A model generated the notes under the pieces. That model was not told the origin of the DNA and made no database searches. It saw only the letters and a list, made by a program, of their open reading frames with translations. This document shows, in pieces, positions 26,984 through 37,200 of a DNA stretch of 64,000 nucleotides. The position numbers and the translations under genes were made by a program. Source of the stretch: Bacteroidales bacterium (GTDB taxonomy: Bacteria; Bacteroidota; Bacteroidia; Bacteroidales; F082); the NCBI GenBank assembly GCA_015709215.1, contig JACCQN010000001.1, forward strand, positions 62,001-126,000, given 5' to 3'. Each line of letters begins with the position of its first letter. Within the stretch, counting starts at the first letter, position 1.

Positions 26984-28441
26984 ATGATTGATCTGTCCAA
27001 ACTTAAAGTCCAGCTCGAAGATTTATTCCGGCAGCACTGCGGTTCGATTCCGGAGGAAATTTATCCGCTGCCCGAATCCGGTTCCGGACGACATTATTTC
27101 AGACTACAAAGAGGAAAAACCTCGCTGATTGCAGTTTGGAACGAACAGACAGCTGAAAATCAAGCTTTTGTTTATCTTTCAGAAAGGCTTAGCCAAATTG
27201 GATTTCCTGTTCCAAAAGTGGTAATTATTAGTCAGGATCAAAAATGTTATTTACAAGAAGATTTGGGAAATACCAGTCTTTTTTTATTGGTACAACAATC
27301 CCTTTCACAGGGAGCGTTTCACCCTTCGCTGCTCGATTTTTACATGGATGCGGTAAGTGATTTGATTCATTTTCAGCTGGAAGGAAGTAAAAATATTGAC
27401 TTTTCGAAAACTTATTCAGCAAAACCTTTTGACCAAAAAGCCATCCTTGCAGATTTGCAATACTTCTATTATTATTTTGTAAAACTCCATCCGCAACTGC
27501 ATTATAACGAATTTAAACTGCAGCACGACATGGAAGTGTTTGCCAGCTTCCTCGCACAGGAACCTGCTCATTTTTTGATGTATCGCGATTTCCAGTCCCG
27601 AAACATTATGATTCATGAAGGCAAAAACTATTATATTGATTTCCAGGGATCACGGGCAGGCCCTCTGTCCTACGACCTGGCTTCGCTACTTTTTCAGGTA
27701 AAAGCACAAATACCAAAGTCGTATCGTGAAATTCTGGCAACTCATTACATCAATATGCTTAAATCTCACGAACCAGCACTTGCAGATTCCTTTGAGCAGC
27801 ATTATCCGGGATTTATTTTACTCCGGCTTAGTCAGGTTTTAGGAGCCTACGGTTTGAGAGGCCTCATTCAAAAAAAGCCACACTTTCTGGAAAGTATTCC
27901 TTATGCACTTCAAACCATGTCGGAACAGCTTAATGCCTTTAAATCAGACTTGAATATTAACGAATTATGGTCCGTATGGCAACAATTGGATTCATTAAAA
28001 GAAAGTTATCATATTCCTCAAAAACAAGCTTTTAGACCTTTAAAAATTGAAATCAGCAGTTTTTCTTACAAAAAAGGTGGTATTCCACATGATCCAAACG
28101 GAAACGGCGGTGGCTTTGTTTTTGATTGCCGATTTCTGCCTAACCCCGGACGTGAAGCACAATACAAAATGCTAACAGGTCGTGATAAGCCGGTTAAAGA
28201 TTTTTTAACCCAAAAAATTGAAGTGCTACAATTCCTGGATCAATCAGAACAATTACTAGCCAAGGTCATTGACAACTACATAAGCAGAGGTTTTAGTGAT
28301 TTGATGGTAAGCTTTGGTTGCACAGGAGGTCAACACCGTTCGGTTTTTTGTGCCGAAGAAATATATGATAGACTTCGAACAAAATACCCCGATCTGATAG
28401 TTAGTTGTAAACACCACGCACAAGTATTTGATAATGAGTGA
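26984..28441 (+). CDS. Fusion of an AmgK-like sugar kinase (APH fold) with a RapZ C-terminal domain
   Basis: The 485-aa protein joins two domains. Residues about 1-340 are an aminoglycoside-phosphotransferase-fold kinase: ATP-pocket loop PESGSGRHYFRL, catalytic Asp202 in MYRDFQSRNIMI and metal-binding Asp219 in YIDFQGS, most like N-acetylmuramate/N-acetylglucosamine anomeric kinases (AmgK). Residues about 353-485 match the C-terminal domain of RapZ, including FDCRFLPNP, MLTGRDKPV and GCTGGQHRSV (445-454), the part that binds glucosamine-6-phosphate in E. coli. The RapZ N-terminal P-loop ATPase domain is absent. A MurU-like gene is downstream in the same operon, supporting amino-sugar salvage. 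The sugar and the sensing role are inferred. Confidence 0.9.
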   Translation: MIDLSKLKVQLEDLFRQHCGSIPEEIYPLPESGSGRHYFRLQRGKTSLIAVWNEQTAENQAFVYLSERLSQIGFPVPKVVIISQDQKCYLQEDLGNTSLFLLVQQSLSQGAFHPSLLDFYMDAVSDLIHFQLEGSKNIDFSKTYSAKPFDQKAILADLQYFYYYFVKLHPQLHYNEFKLQHDMEVFASFLAQEPAHFLMYRDFQSRNIMIHEGKNYYIDFQGSRAGPLSYDLASLLFQVKAQIPKSYREILATHYINMLKSHEPALADSFEQHYPGFILLRLSQVLGAYGLRGLIQKKPHFLESIPYALQTMSEQLNAFKSDLNINELWSVWQQLDSLKESYHIPQKQAFRPLKIEISSFSYKKGGIPHDPNGNGGGFVFDCRFLPNPGREAQYKMLTGRDKPVKDFLTQKIEVLQFLDQSEQLLAKVIDNYISRGFSDLMVSFGCTGGQHRSVFCAEEIYDRLRTKYPDLIVSCKHHAQVFDNE

Positions 28442-28568
28442 CAAAAAATGCAAAAGCAATAAGAAACCTGCTGAATTCAAGGACAGAAAGACCTTTCAAT
28501 GTAGAAAGTGCGGACAGCAATCCAATAAAGCAAACCGATTGTGCAAAGCCTTAAAAAATCCATCATGA
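28434..28568 (+). CDS. Small Cys-rich protein (44 aa), probable zinc ribbon/knuckle
   Basis: An ATG at 28434, inside the last codons of the kinase/RapZ gene (8-nt overlap), opens 44 codons ending at TGA 28566-28568. The stop overlaps the ATG of the next gene by 4 nt. The peptide has Cys6, then QCRKCGQQSNKANRLCK with Cys23, Cys26 and Cys37, a pattern that could bind one zinc, within a Lys/Arg-rich chain. Small CxxC-x10-C proteins of this sort exist in many genomes without known function. The double coupling overlap strongly suggests it is translated. Confidence 0.75.
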   Translation: MSDKKCKSNKKPAEFKDRKTFQCRKCGQQSNKANRLCKALKNPS

Positions 28569-29305
28569 GTACTCACAAAACTGCCATGATTCTCGCTGCA
28601 GGAAAGGGAACCCGACTAGAAAAACTTACTGCAAAAAAACCAAAAGCATTGGTTGAAGTAAATGGCATTTGCCTGATCGACAGGGTTATAAAAAAACTTG
28701 TACAAGCCGGATTCACTCATTTTGTGATTAATGTGCATCATTTTGCCAATCAACTGATTGAACACCTGAAAACTGCTGATTACCAGCATTTAAAAATTGA
28801 CATTTCTGATGAAAGCACAAAATTGCTCGAAACTGGCGGCGGTATTCTGAAAGCACGTCATTTTTTTTCCGACAGCCAATATGTTTTAGTCCACAATGTT
28901 GATATACTTACCAATCTGGATTTCGAAACTATTTGTAGTGAATTTGAAAAATCAGCTGATGAAGCATGGTTACTTACGCAAAACAGGATTTCGACCAGGA
29001 AACTATTGTTTCAAAAACAACAACTTATTGGATGGCATCATATTCATAAAAATGTTTTTAAGTGGGTAAACGATTCACAACCTTACTATACTGAATTGGC
29101 TTTCAGCGGCATACACTTATTCAAACCAAAGCTTTTTGAGCCATTTACTGTTCAGCACTGCAGCGTGATTGATTTATACCTTGAGCTGGCTAAATCAAAT
29201 CAGATTAAAAGCAAAGAAATCAATCCCGAATTTTGGTTCGACATAGGTAAAATAAATGAATACGAAGCAATAGAGCACTACTTTAAACAAATTGAAAATA
29301 ACTGA
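28565..29305 (+). CDS. MurU-like sugar-1-phosphate nucleotidyltransferase
   Basis: The 246-aa enzyme has the Rossmann-like NTP_transferase fold: MILAAGKGTRLEKLTAKKPK with the signature GxGxR and Lys for NTP binding, HNVDILTNLDF with metal-binding Asp, and a distal Asp in FWFDIGKINEY. It best fits MurU (MurNAc-1-phosphate uridylyltransferase) or mannose-1-phosphate guanylyltransferase-type enzymes. Next to an AmgK-like kinase, salvage of cell-wall sugar to UDP-MurNAc is the natural reading. I chose ATG 28565, which overlaps the preceding stop by 4 nt, over an earlier non-ATG start at 28541. Confidence 0.9.
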   Translation: MSTHKTAMILAAGKGTRLEKLTAKKPKALVEVNGICLIDRVIKKLVQAGFTHFVINVHHFANQLIEHLKTADYQHLKIDISDESTKLLETGGGILKARHFFSDSQYVLVHNVDILTNLDFETICSEFEKSADEAWLLTQNRISTRKLLFQKQQLIGWHHIHKNVFKWVNDSQPYYTELAFSGIHLFKPKLFEPFTVQHCSVIDLYLELAKSNQIKSKEINPEFWFDIGKINEYEAIEHYFKQIENN

Positions 29306-29307
29306 TC

Positions 29308-32118
29308 ATGCCAGCTTTTATTAATCAACTTACCGAAACTATCCTAAAAAAATATACCAACAGCTTACAGGATTTGTTGATAGTTTTTCCCAATAAGCGT
29401 GCAGGTCTTTTCTTTAAAAAAGCCATCATGGAACAACTCACCCAAAGCAGTTTGCTTCCTCGTTTTCAAACAATTGAAGAAGCTTTTGAATCCTGGAGCG
29501 ACTTTTCACTGGCTGATCCGCTTACGGTGCAATTTGAATTAATGAGCATCAAAGCCAGTCAGAACAAAAATGACAGCCTCGCGCTGACTGACTTTGCGGG
29601 ATTGGCATCTCAGATGGCAGAAGATTTCAATGAGATAGATCATCAATTGGTTGATGTTGCTACATTATTCGACTTTTTGAAAGAAGCTAAAGCATTGGAA
29701 ATGTGGCATCCGGACGGTTCACCACTAACAGACAGTGAGAAGCGGTATATTTTTTTTTACCGACAGCTTAAAGATGATTACCATAAACTAAATGAAAACC
29801 TTAGCTCCAAAGGACTTGCTTACGGGGGCAGGATTGCCCGTGATTTAGCGGGCTTGGAAATCAGCATTCTTCTCGAACAAATTGACGCTCAAAAAGTTAT
29901 TTTTGCCGGCTTTAACGCCTTCACCAAAGCCGAAGCAAGTATTGTAAAACGTTTATTATTGGAAGAAAAAGCAGCCATTTACTGGGATTTGGACCGCTAT
30001 TATTTTGAACCACAATTTTTTGGCCTACATGAGGCAGGTAACGCTATCAGGAAATTCTTGCAAGATATTAAAAATCAGCAGGAAATTCACTTCCTTTCGG
30101 ACGATCTGCTCCATAGGGAGTATCATTTCGTTTTACATGCCGTACAGGGCGATGTGCTGCAAGCCAAAGCACTTGGAAATGAACTTCGAAATAACCCCGA
30201 TCCAACCGCTGCCGTAGTGCTGGGCGATGAAAATTTACTTCTCCCGGTAATGAACAGCATTCCCGATAATTATGAACAATTCAATGTTACTCTTGGATTC
30301 CCATTCAACAAAAGCGCAGGCTATCAATTTATCCGCCTGTATCTCGAATTTCATGCAGCACTCCAGCAATCAGCCGAAAAAGAAATTTACCTCAAGCCAT
30401 TGCTAAGTCTTCTCTCTCACGAATTCAACCAAAGTATTCTTGATCAAACAGATAAAGAAGCACTCCTAGAATGGAGATTGAATTTGATTAGATCAGGAAT
30501 TAAATTTTCGGATAAAAACACTTTATTGAATTCAACTGAAAATGAAACTTTAAAAACCTATTTAAAAAGCATTCTAACCCCAATAGAAGGCAACAGTGCA
30601 AATCAAATTAGTGTGATCAACTCCTTTCTGAACCTGATAACGTCATTTTTAGTTGAAAGAGAAGATAAAGGTTCTGCATTCCTGATCAATCAATTAAATC
30701 TGGCAGAACGTATTTTTAACAAGCTCGCACAATTATTTCCGGACTTACTACCCGAGACCAATAGCCTGACAATTACAGCAATTTTTATACGTATTGCCGG
30801 GGCTCAAAAAGTTCCATTTAGCGGCGAACCACTTCAGGGCTTGCAAATTATGGGCCTTTTGGAAACACGAAATCTCAGTTTTCGAAATTTGCACCTGCTC
30901 AGTTTAAACGAAGATATTCTTCCACGAAAACAGCTCAGCCACTCCCTTATTCCGGCTGATATCAGAAGAAGCTTCGAGCTGCCAGCTTTTACTGAAAAAC
31001 AAGCCGTTACGGCCTATCATTTTTTCCGTTTGATCCAACATGCCGAAAACATTCACCTGTATTACAACACCGAAGCCGGAGATTTTGGTAGTGGAGAAGC
31101 TAGTCGCTATGTCAGGCAAATCATTCATGAATTGGCCGTTGTGAATAGTAAAGTTAAAATTACGGAAAGTAATTTCAGTTTGGGAAATACCCAAGCCGCC
31201 TTTACTGAAGAAATTAATATCCCCAAAAATGAGAAGGTGCTTGCTCAGCTCTTTCAAAAAGCTGCCTCAGGTTTTTCCCCTTCCAGCCTGGCTCATTACC
31301 TGGAATGTCCCTTAAAATTCTACTTTTCCGACGTGCTGCGACTTAGGGCTACAGAGCAATTTGATGAATCCATAAAGTATAACGAGCTCGGCACAATCGT
31401 CCACGAAACCCTGGAAATACTCTATAAGCCCTATATCGGGCAAAATCTGAATGAAAAAATCCTGGATTCCATCATCAAAGCAAGCCACGAAGTGCTCGAA
31501 AATTGCATCCGGCGATTAATACCTGGAGGGCTTGCGGATCAAGGCAACAGTTTGATAACAAAAGAAGTAGCGCATCACTTGGTGAATAATTTCCTGAAAC
31601 GCGAAAAAGAAATTTTAAACCCTTCAGAACCAATAAATATCAAGGGACTTGAAAGTAAGCTAGAAAGTATTTTTATAATTCAGGGTCAACCAGTTAAACT
31701 GAAAGGCACAATTGACAGAATTGATCAAAAAGGAAACAATTTCCGCTTGATCGACTACAAAACAGGCCAGGTGAAACCGGATCAACTCAAGATAAAAAAT
31801 TGGGAAGATTTATTGGAAAAGAAAAAAACCAAAGCGCTACAGTTAGCACTCTATTGGCTTTTGATCAATCGATCAGATTTTGCCTTTGCAAAAGCCAATT
31901 TTAGTTGTGGCATATTGAGTTTGCAAAAACCCCGTTCCGGCTTGATGACCCTCCAACTACCAGAAAAAGATTTAGAAACATCAGAAGCTATACCTCAAAT
32001 CGAAGAAAAATTAATCGAGCTGATAGAAGATATTCTAAACGAAGGCATTTCGATTCATCAAACAGAAGATCAGGCCTATTGTAAAAACTGCGATTTCGCA
32101 TCAATTTGCAATCGCTAA
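29308..32118 (+). CDS. AddB-like helicase/nuclease subunit with PD-(D/E)XK and iron-sulfur site
   Basis: The 936-aa protein resembles AddB, the partner of AddA in recombinational double-strand-break repair. The N-terminal half is an inactivated helicase-like region (DLLIVFPNKRAGLFFKKAIM lacks a Walker A motif). The C-terminal nuclease has GTIDRIDQKG and FRLIDYKTGQV, the D-(x)-EXK-type motif (here IDYKTG). Cys667 in YLECPLKFYF, with Cys925, Cys928 and Cys934 in YCKNCDFASICNR, form the 4Fe-4S ligand set seen in AddB. The gene follows the MurU-like gene after 2 nt, a stop-start junction implying the same mRNA. addA is not in the window. Confidence 0.88.
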   Translation: MPAFINQLTETILKKYTNSLQDLLIVFPNKRAGLFFKKAIMEQLTQSSLLPRFQTIEEAFESWSDFSLADPLTVQFELMSIKASQNKNDSLALTDFAGLASQMAEDFNEIDHQLVDVATLFDFLKEAKALEMWHPDGSPLTDSEKRYIFFYRQLKDDYHKLNENLSSKGLAYGGRIARDLAGLEISILLEQIDAQKVIFAGFNAFTKAEASIVKRLLLEEKAAIYWDLDRYYFEPQFFGLHEAGNAIRKFLQDIKNQQEIHFLSDDLLHREYHFVLHAVQGDVLQAKALGNELRNNPDPTAAVVLGDENLLLPVMNSIPDNYEQFNVTLGFPFNKSAGYQFIRLYLEFHAALQQSAEKEIYLKPLLSLLSHEFNQSILDQTDKEALLEWRLNLIRSGIKFSDKNTLLNSTENETLKTYLKSILTPIEGNSANQISVINSFLNLITSFLVEREDKGSAFLINQLNLAERIFNKLAQLFPDLLPETNSLTITAIFIRIAGAQKVPFSGEPLQGLQIMGLLETRNLSFRNLHLLSLNEDILPRKQLSHSLIPADIRRSFELPAFTEKQAVTAYHFFRLIQHAENIHLYYNTEAGDFGSGEASRYVRQIIHELAVVNSKVKITESNFSLGNTQAAFTEEINIPKNEKVLAQLFQKAASGFSPSSLAHYLECPLKFYFSDVLRLRATEQFDESIKYNELGTIVHETLEILYKPYIGQNLNEKILDSIIKASHEVLENCIRRLIPGGLADQGNSLITKEVAHHLVNNFLKREKEILNPSEPINIKGLESKLESIFIIQGQPVKLKGTIDRIDQKGNNFRLIDYKTGQVKPDQLKIKNWEDLLEKKKTKALQLALYWLLINRSDFAFAKANFSCGILSLQKPRSGLMTLQLPEKDLETSEAIPQIEEKLIELIEDILNEGISIHQTEDQAYCKNCDFASICNR

Positions 32119-32137
32119 CAAGATGCTTCGAAACTTA

Positions 32138-32168
32138 TTTGTTAGAACCGTGTAAATATTTAAATTTG
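32138..32168 (+). promoter_or_regulatory. Bacteroidota sigma-A promoter of the hybrid-kinase/CheR/CheB operon
   Basis: TTTG (32138-32141), exactly 19 nt, then TAAATTTG (32161-32168) fits the consensus TTTG-N19-TAnnTTTG perfectly. The start would be near 32175, about 30 nt before the ATG at 32207. Confidence 0.8.
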
Positions 32169-32206
32169 CTTTCGGAATCAAACCGTGCTCCCCAAAAACA
32201 AAAACC

Positions 32207-34237
32207 ATGAGTGACGCTCTAAAGTTTAATGTCCTGATCGTGGACGACAGACCGGAAAACCTTCTTACACTCGAAGGTATCCTGGAAAACGAAAACCTGA
32301 ACATTATAAAAGCCTCCTCTGGTAATGAGGCGTTGGCTATTTTGTTAGAGCAAAACATCTCCCTTGTGCTCATGGATGTGCAAATGCCAGGCATGGACGG
32401 TTTTGAAGTAGCAGAAATTATGCGAAGCAACGATCGTACAAAGTATATTCCTATTATTTTTATCACTGCTATCAGCAAGCAACGGCAGCATATTTTCAAA
32501 GGATATGAATCCGGTGCTGTGGATTATCTCTATAAACCACTCGACCTGGAAATTCTGCAAAGCAAAATCAAAGCCTTCATAGATTTTTTCCAGCACAAAA
32601 ACGCTTTGGAAGAAACAACGCGAAAGCTAAGTAAAACAGTAGCCGAGCTTAATGAAGCCAAACGCATTGCGGAAGAGGCAACTACAGCAAAAAGCGCTTT
32701 TCTGGCAACCATGAGTCATGAAATTCGTACACCGCTAAACGGAATTATCGGAATGGCCGAGCTGGGCCTGATGGACGAAGAAATAGGATCATTGCAACGC
32801 GAAAGATTACTCGATATCAAAACATCCGGCGAATCTCTCCTCGAAATAATTAATGAAATCCTGGATATCTCAAAAATAGAGGCAGATAAACTTGAGCTGG
32901 AAGAAATTGAATTCAGTATTCGTGAAGTTATTGAAAAAGTTGTTAACCTGCTTTCTGTCAAAATTTTTCAGGAAAAATTAGAGTTTGTTTGCGAAATCGA
33001 TCCTGATATACCCGACATACTGATCGGAGATCCTTTGCGCATCAGGCAAATCCTGATCAACCTACTTAGTAATGCCATCAAATTTACCGAGGAAGGAACC
33101 GTAGCGATTCATGTTAAAATGCTGGAGCATATCGAAGAACAGATCAGCCTGGAATTTGCTGTTGAAGATTCCGGCATTGGTATTCCCGAAGACAAGCAAG
33201 CCTATTTGTTTGACAGCTACACCCAAGCCGAAACTTCCACAACACGAAAACATGGCGGAACCGGATTAGGCCTTAGCATCAGCCAAAGACTGGTTAACCT
33301 GATGGGGGGTAAAATCAGCGTAAAAAGCACCTACGGGAAGGGAAGCAAATTTTTCTTCCGGCTCAACATGATTACCGGATCCCAAAAAGAAAAACCTTGG
33401 GAACTTAAGCTCAAAAAAGCCAATAAAGAATATAAAGTACTCGTAATAGAAGATCATACACAATCGGCAAAAGTAATCACACGCCTGCTCGATCACTGGG
33501 GCATTCAAAATGTACATGCCTTAGATTGTAGTAAGTGTTTTGACATTATAAAAGATCAGGAATTCGACCTGGTTTTGATTGATTATTACCTTAAAAAGAT
33601 GAATGGTGTAGAAGTTGCTGAAGAAATCAAAAAACAATTGGGCAATAAACCGCAACCGGTGTTTATTTTGCTTTCGCCCTCAAAAGCCAGCATCGAGATT
33701 TTAAAGCTTAAGAAAGCTCAGAAATACGAATTCCTTACTAAACCCGTACTTCAAAACGATCTACGCCATTTGCTGATCACACTTTTTGGTTCAAAAGAGC
33801 AAATTTTTGAGGAGATAAATAAAAATCAGGAAGAGGTGAAAATGCCCGATATACCTCTTGAAATACTTGTGGCTGAAGATCAGATTATTAACAGAAAAAT
33901 TGTAGTGCAGCTTCTCGAGAAGAAAGGCTGGCATGTAAAAGCCGTCGAAAACGGCAGAACAGCGCTTGAAGAAGCTTCAAACAAAAAGTATGACATTATC
34001 CTGATGGATGTTCAGATGCCCGAAATGGACGGCTTTGATTCAACCCGAAATATTCGTCAGTTTGAAAATGATAAAGATTATCACACCCCTATCGTAGCTA
34101 TGACAGCGCATGCCATGAAAGGCGATCGCGAAAAATGTCTGGCTGCCGGAATGGATTACTATATTACTAAACCTGTAAATCCAAGTGAGCTGTATGAAAC
34201 CATCGAAAAGTTTACAGCTCAGCTTCCCGCTGAATAA
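32207..34237 (+). CDS. Soluble hybrid histidine kinase REC-HisKA-HATPase-REC-REC
   Basis: This 676-aa kinase has no membrane segment. A receiver domain at the N-terminus (phosphoacceptor Asp57 in LMDVQMPGMDG) is followed by a coiled coil (132-165), HisKA with His171 in FLATMSHEIRTPLN, and an HATPase_c domain with N box ILINLLSNAIKF (282-293), DSGIGIP (321) and GGTGLGLSIS (350). Two more receivers have Asp459 (LIDYYLKKMNG) and Asp601 (LMDVQMPEMDG). The central receiver is more divergent. The layout (receiver first) suggests it is itself phosphorylated by another kinase, most simply the one encoded 29 nt downstream. The output is unknown. Confidence 0.93.
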   Translation: MSDALKFNVLIVDDRPENLLTLEGILENENLNIIKASSGNEALAILLEQNISLVLMDVQMPGMDGFEVAEIMRSNDRTKYIPIIFITAISKQRQHIFKGYESGAVDYLYKPLDLEILQSKIKAFIDFFQHKNALEETTRKLSKTVAELNEAKRIAEEATTAKSAFLATMSHEIRTPLNGIIGMAELGLMDEEIGSLQRERLLDIKTSGESLLEIINEILDISKIEADKLELEEIEFSIREVIEKVVNLLSVKIFQEKLEFVCEIDPDIPDILIGDPLRIRQILINLLSNAIKFTEEGTVAIHVKMLEHIEEQISLEFAVEDSGIGIPEDKQAYLFDSYTQAETSTTRKHGGTGLGLSISQRLVNLMGGKISVKSTYGKGSKFFFRLNMITGSQKEKPWELKLKKANKEYKVLVIEDHTQSAKVITRLLDHWGIQNVHALDCSKCFDIIKDQEFDLVLIDYYLKKMNGVEVAEEIKKQLGNKPQPVFILLSPSKASIEILKLKKAQKYEFLTKPVLQNDLRHLLITLFGSKEQIFEEINKNQEEVKMPDIPLEILVAEDQIINRKIVVQLLEKKGWHVKAVENGRTALEEASNKKYDIILMDVQMPEMDGFDSTRNIRQFENDKDYHTPIVAMTAHAMKGDREKCLAAGMDYYITKPVNPSELYETIEKFTAQLPAE

Positions 34238-34266
34238 AGACTTTAACGTGCTTTTAAATTACCACT

Positions 34267-37200
34267 ATGGACAACCTGGATTATAACAATGCAACCACTT
34301 GGGAGAAAATAAAATATTCTATCAGGTCATGGCGCTATATTGGTGTTGGTAAATCATTGTTAATCTGGTTTTTAACTATCTCTATTATCCCGTTGGCATC
34401 TATTAGTTTTATCAATTTTTTAAATGCCTACCACGGCCTTACCATTGTTGCCGAAAAATCGTTAAACACAAGCTCGCAGCTCAGGGTTGCCTATATCAAT
34501 ACTTTTTTCAACGAAATAGTTGATTTTTTGGAGCTTAACAATAATCAGCGTAACAATAGAGACTTTATAAAGACACTCGATTCAGCCTGGAAAAAAAGTA
34601 AGACAGAACTTCATGAATTTATTCAAAATAAAGAATGGAAGCAGATTACCGCTGAGCATAAAGATGAATTTAAATATCTGGCAAAGAAAAATGGTTATCA
34701 CGACATTTATTTCATGGATAATAAAGGAAATATACTGTTTAGCCTGCGCGAAGAAGCAGATCTGGGGACAAATCTTTTTACAGGACCATATCGTTTCACA
34801 AAATTTGCCAACGCAACAAGAAATGCGATAGAAACCAAAACCTTACAATTTTCGGATTTGGAGTTTTACGAGCCATCGTACAACATTATCACAGGACATT
34901 TTGTGCAGCCTGTCGTTGATGCTAACGACAGCCTTATCGGTATGATTGCACTTCAAATAACCATGGATCGCATCAATCAGATCATCCAGCAAGATGCCGG
35001 CTACGGCGAAACCGGTCAGGCTTATATTGTTGGAAGCGATCGTCTTTTGAGGTCGTCCATGCGTTTTAAAGATGATGATGTAATCCTGCGCATGAGTATC
35101 AACAATACGAAAATCTCCGATTGGCTTTTCTATCTTCGCAATCGCAATAACCTTCAGGCGCTCGAAGAACGCGAACTAGAGCGTGAAAAAGTTTCAACAT
35201 ACGACTCTGACGAAACAGGGAAATATGTGCTGGGAATTTTTCGCAACCTTGATGTGCTTGAACCAATGGGTGTGAATTGGGTTTTGGTAGAAGAAATTGA
35301 ACATAGCGAAGCTTTTGCCTACGCACGAAAACTTTCAGATATCGTAAAACTTTCTTTCATCATCACAATTATCCTCGTTTTTTTTACTTCCATTTTGGTT
35401 ACCCGCTGGTTTGTAAATCCTATCAAACAATTATCGTCCTGGGCAAAAGAAGTTGCTGTAGGTAAGGTTTCGCGCAAGCAAATCAAGGCTCCAAGAAATG
35501 AAATAGGCGAAATGGTCAGCACTTTTAACCGATTGATTGATTCGCTTGAAAGCTATGCAAATGTTGCAAGACTGATGGCCAAAGGAGATTATACCGAAAA
35601 AGTAGAAGTAACCAATGACGAGGATCTTTTGGGCACTTCTATGAACCAATTGGTTGAAAGTCTGAAACAGGTTGTTGATCAGGCTAATCGCATTGCAAAA
35701 GGTGATTACAGCGTAACAGTTGTTCCGCGAAGCGATAAAGACACCCTCAATGTTGCACTTTATCAAATGACGCGTACACTGGCACAAAATGCAGAAGAAA
35801 ACAGTAACCAAAACTGGTTGAAAAGTGGCATCAACGAGCTTGATTCTGGATTGAGCGGACAACCTGACGCACAAAAACTTGCTGCCTCCATAATCAATTT
35901 TACCTGTAGGTATTTAGAAGCAAACCTGGGCCTCATTTACCTGATCAACGAACAAGAAAACTGCTACGATCTTAAAGCTACTTTTGCTATAGATCCTGAA
36001 GATGACAGAATCAAAAAACATTTCACAACAAAAGATGGCCTAATTGGTCAAGTTGCTAAAGATCAGCAATTATTGATTGTTGAGGATCAGAAAAATAAGA
36101 AAGAAATTGAATTGGGATCCGGCAAATTACAACCCGTTCAGTACGTTTTATGTCCGCTGGTTCACGAAGGTAAAACATTTGGCGTAATAGAATATGCTAC
36201 TTTGCAAAGCTTTACGCCACTTAAGCAAAGCTTCTTGCAGCTTGCAAGCACCAATATTGCCATCGCAATAAAAACTGTACTAGCAGCCGAAACTGTTAAA
36301 AAGCTGCTCACTCAAACGCAACAACAAGCCAACGAACTTGCCGTGCAACAGGAAGAACTAAGGCAAGCCAACGAAGAACTTCAGGAGCAGACCAATGCTT
36401 TAAAAGTGTCGGAAGAAAACCTGCAGGCACAACAAGAGGAGCTTAAGGTAACAAACGAAGAATTAGAAGAACGCACCAAAGCCCTCGAAATGCAACGCGA
36501 TGCTATCCGCGAAAAAAATCTTGAACTTGAAAAAGCCCGCAACGAGATAGAACAAAAAGCTCACGATCTGGCAAAAGCATCTCAATACAAATCAGAATTT
36601 CTTGCAAATATGTCGCATGAGTTGCGTACGCCGCTCAACAGTATTTTAGTGCTTTCGCAACTCCTGTCCGAAAACAGAAAAAAACATCTTGACAACAAAG
36701 AACTTGAGTATGCCCGCACTATTAATGGCTCTGGAAGTGATTTGCTTGAACTGATTAATGAAATTTTAGATTTGAGCAAAGTCGAATCAGGTAAGATTGA
36801 ACTTTATATCGAGCAAATGTATCTGGAAGACCTGTCGCATTTCATCAAAAAAAGTTTTGAGCCTGTTGCTGCCAAAAAAGGCCTCGAACTATTTATTTCT
36901 ATTTCAAATGGTTTACCAAAATATGTACGTACTGATATCCAGCGTTTTCAGCAAATCATAAAAAATCTTTACTCCAATGCTATCAAATTTACGCATGAAG
37001 GCAGCATAACACTCAATGTGTTTAGGCCGGATAAAAATTACATTTTCAAAAATGACCGTTTAACTCCTGAATCAGCTATAGCCTTTACAGTTACAGACAC
37101 CGGCATAGGCATTCCGGAAGATAAACTGCAGGAAATTTTTGAAGCATTCAAGCAAGCCGACGGAACAACAAGCCGTAAATATGGTGGAACCGGTCTTGGT

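Noticed and set aside
28541-28564. Longer start for the MurU-like gene
   Set aside because: Non-ATG start inside the 44-aa gene; the ATG at 28565 has the coupling overlap and matches the family N-terminus.
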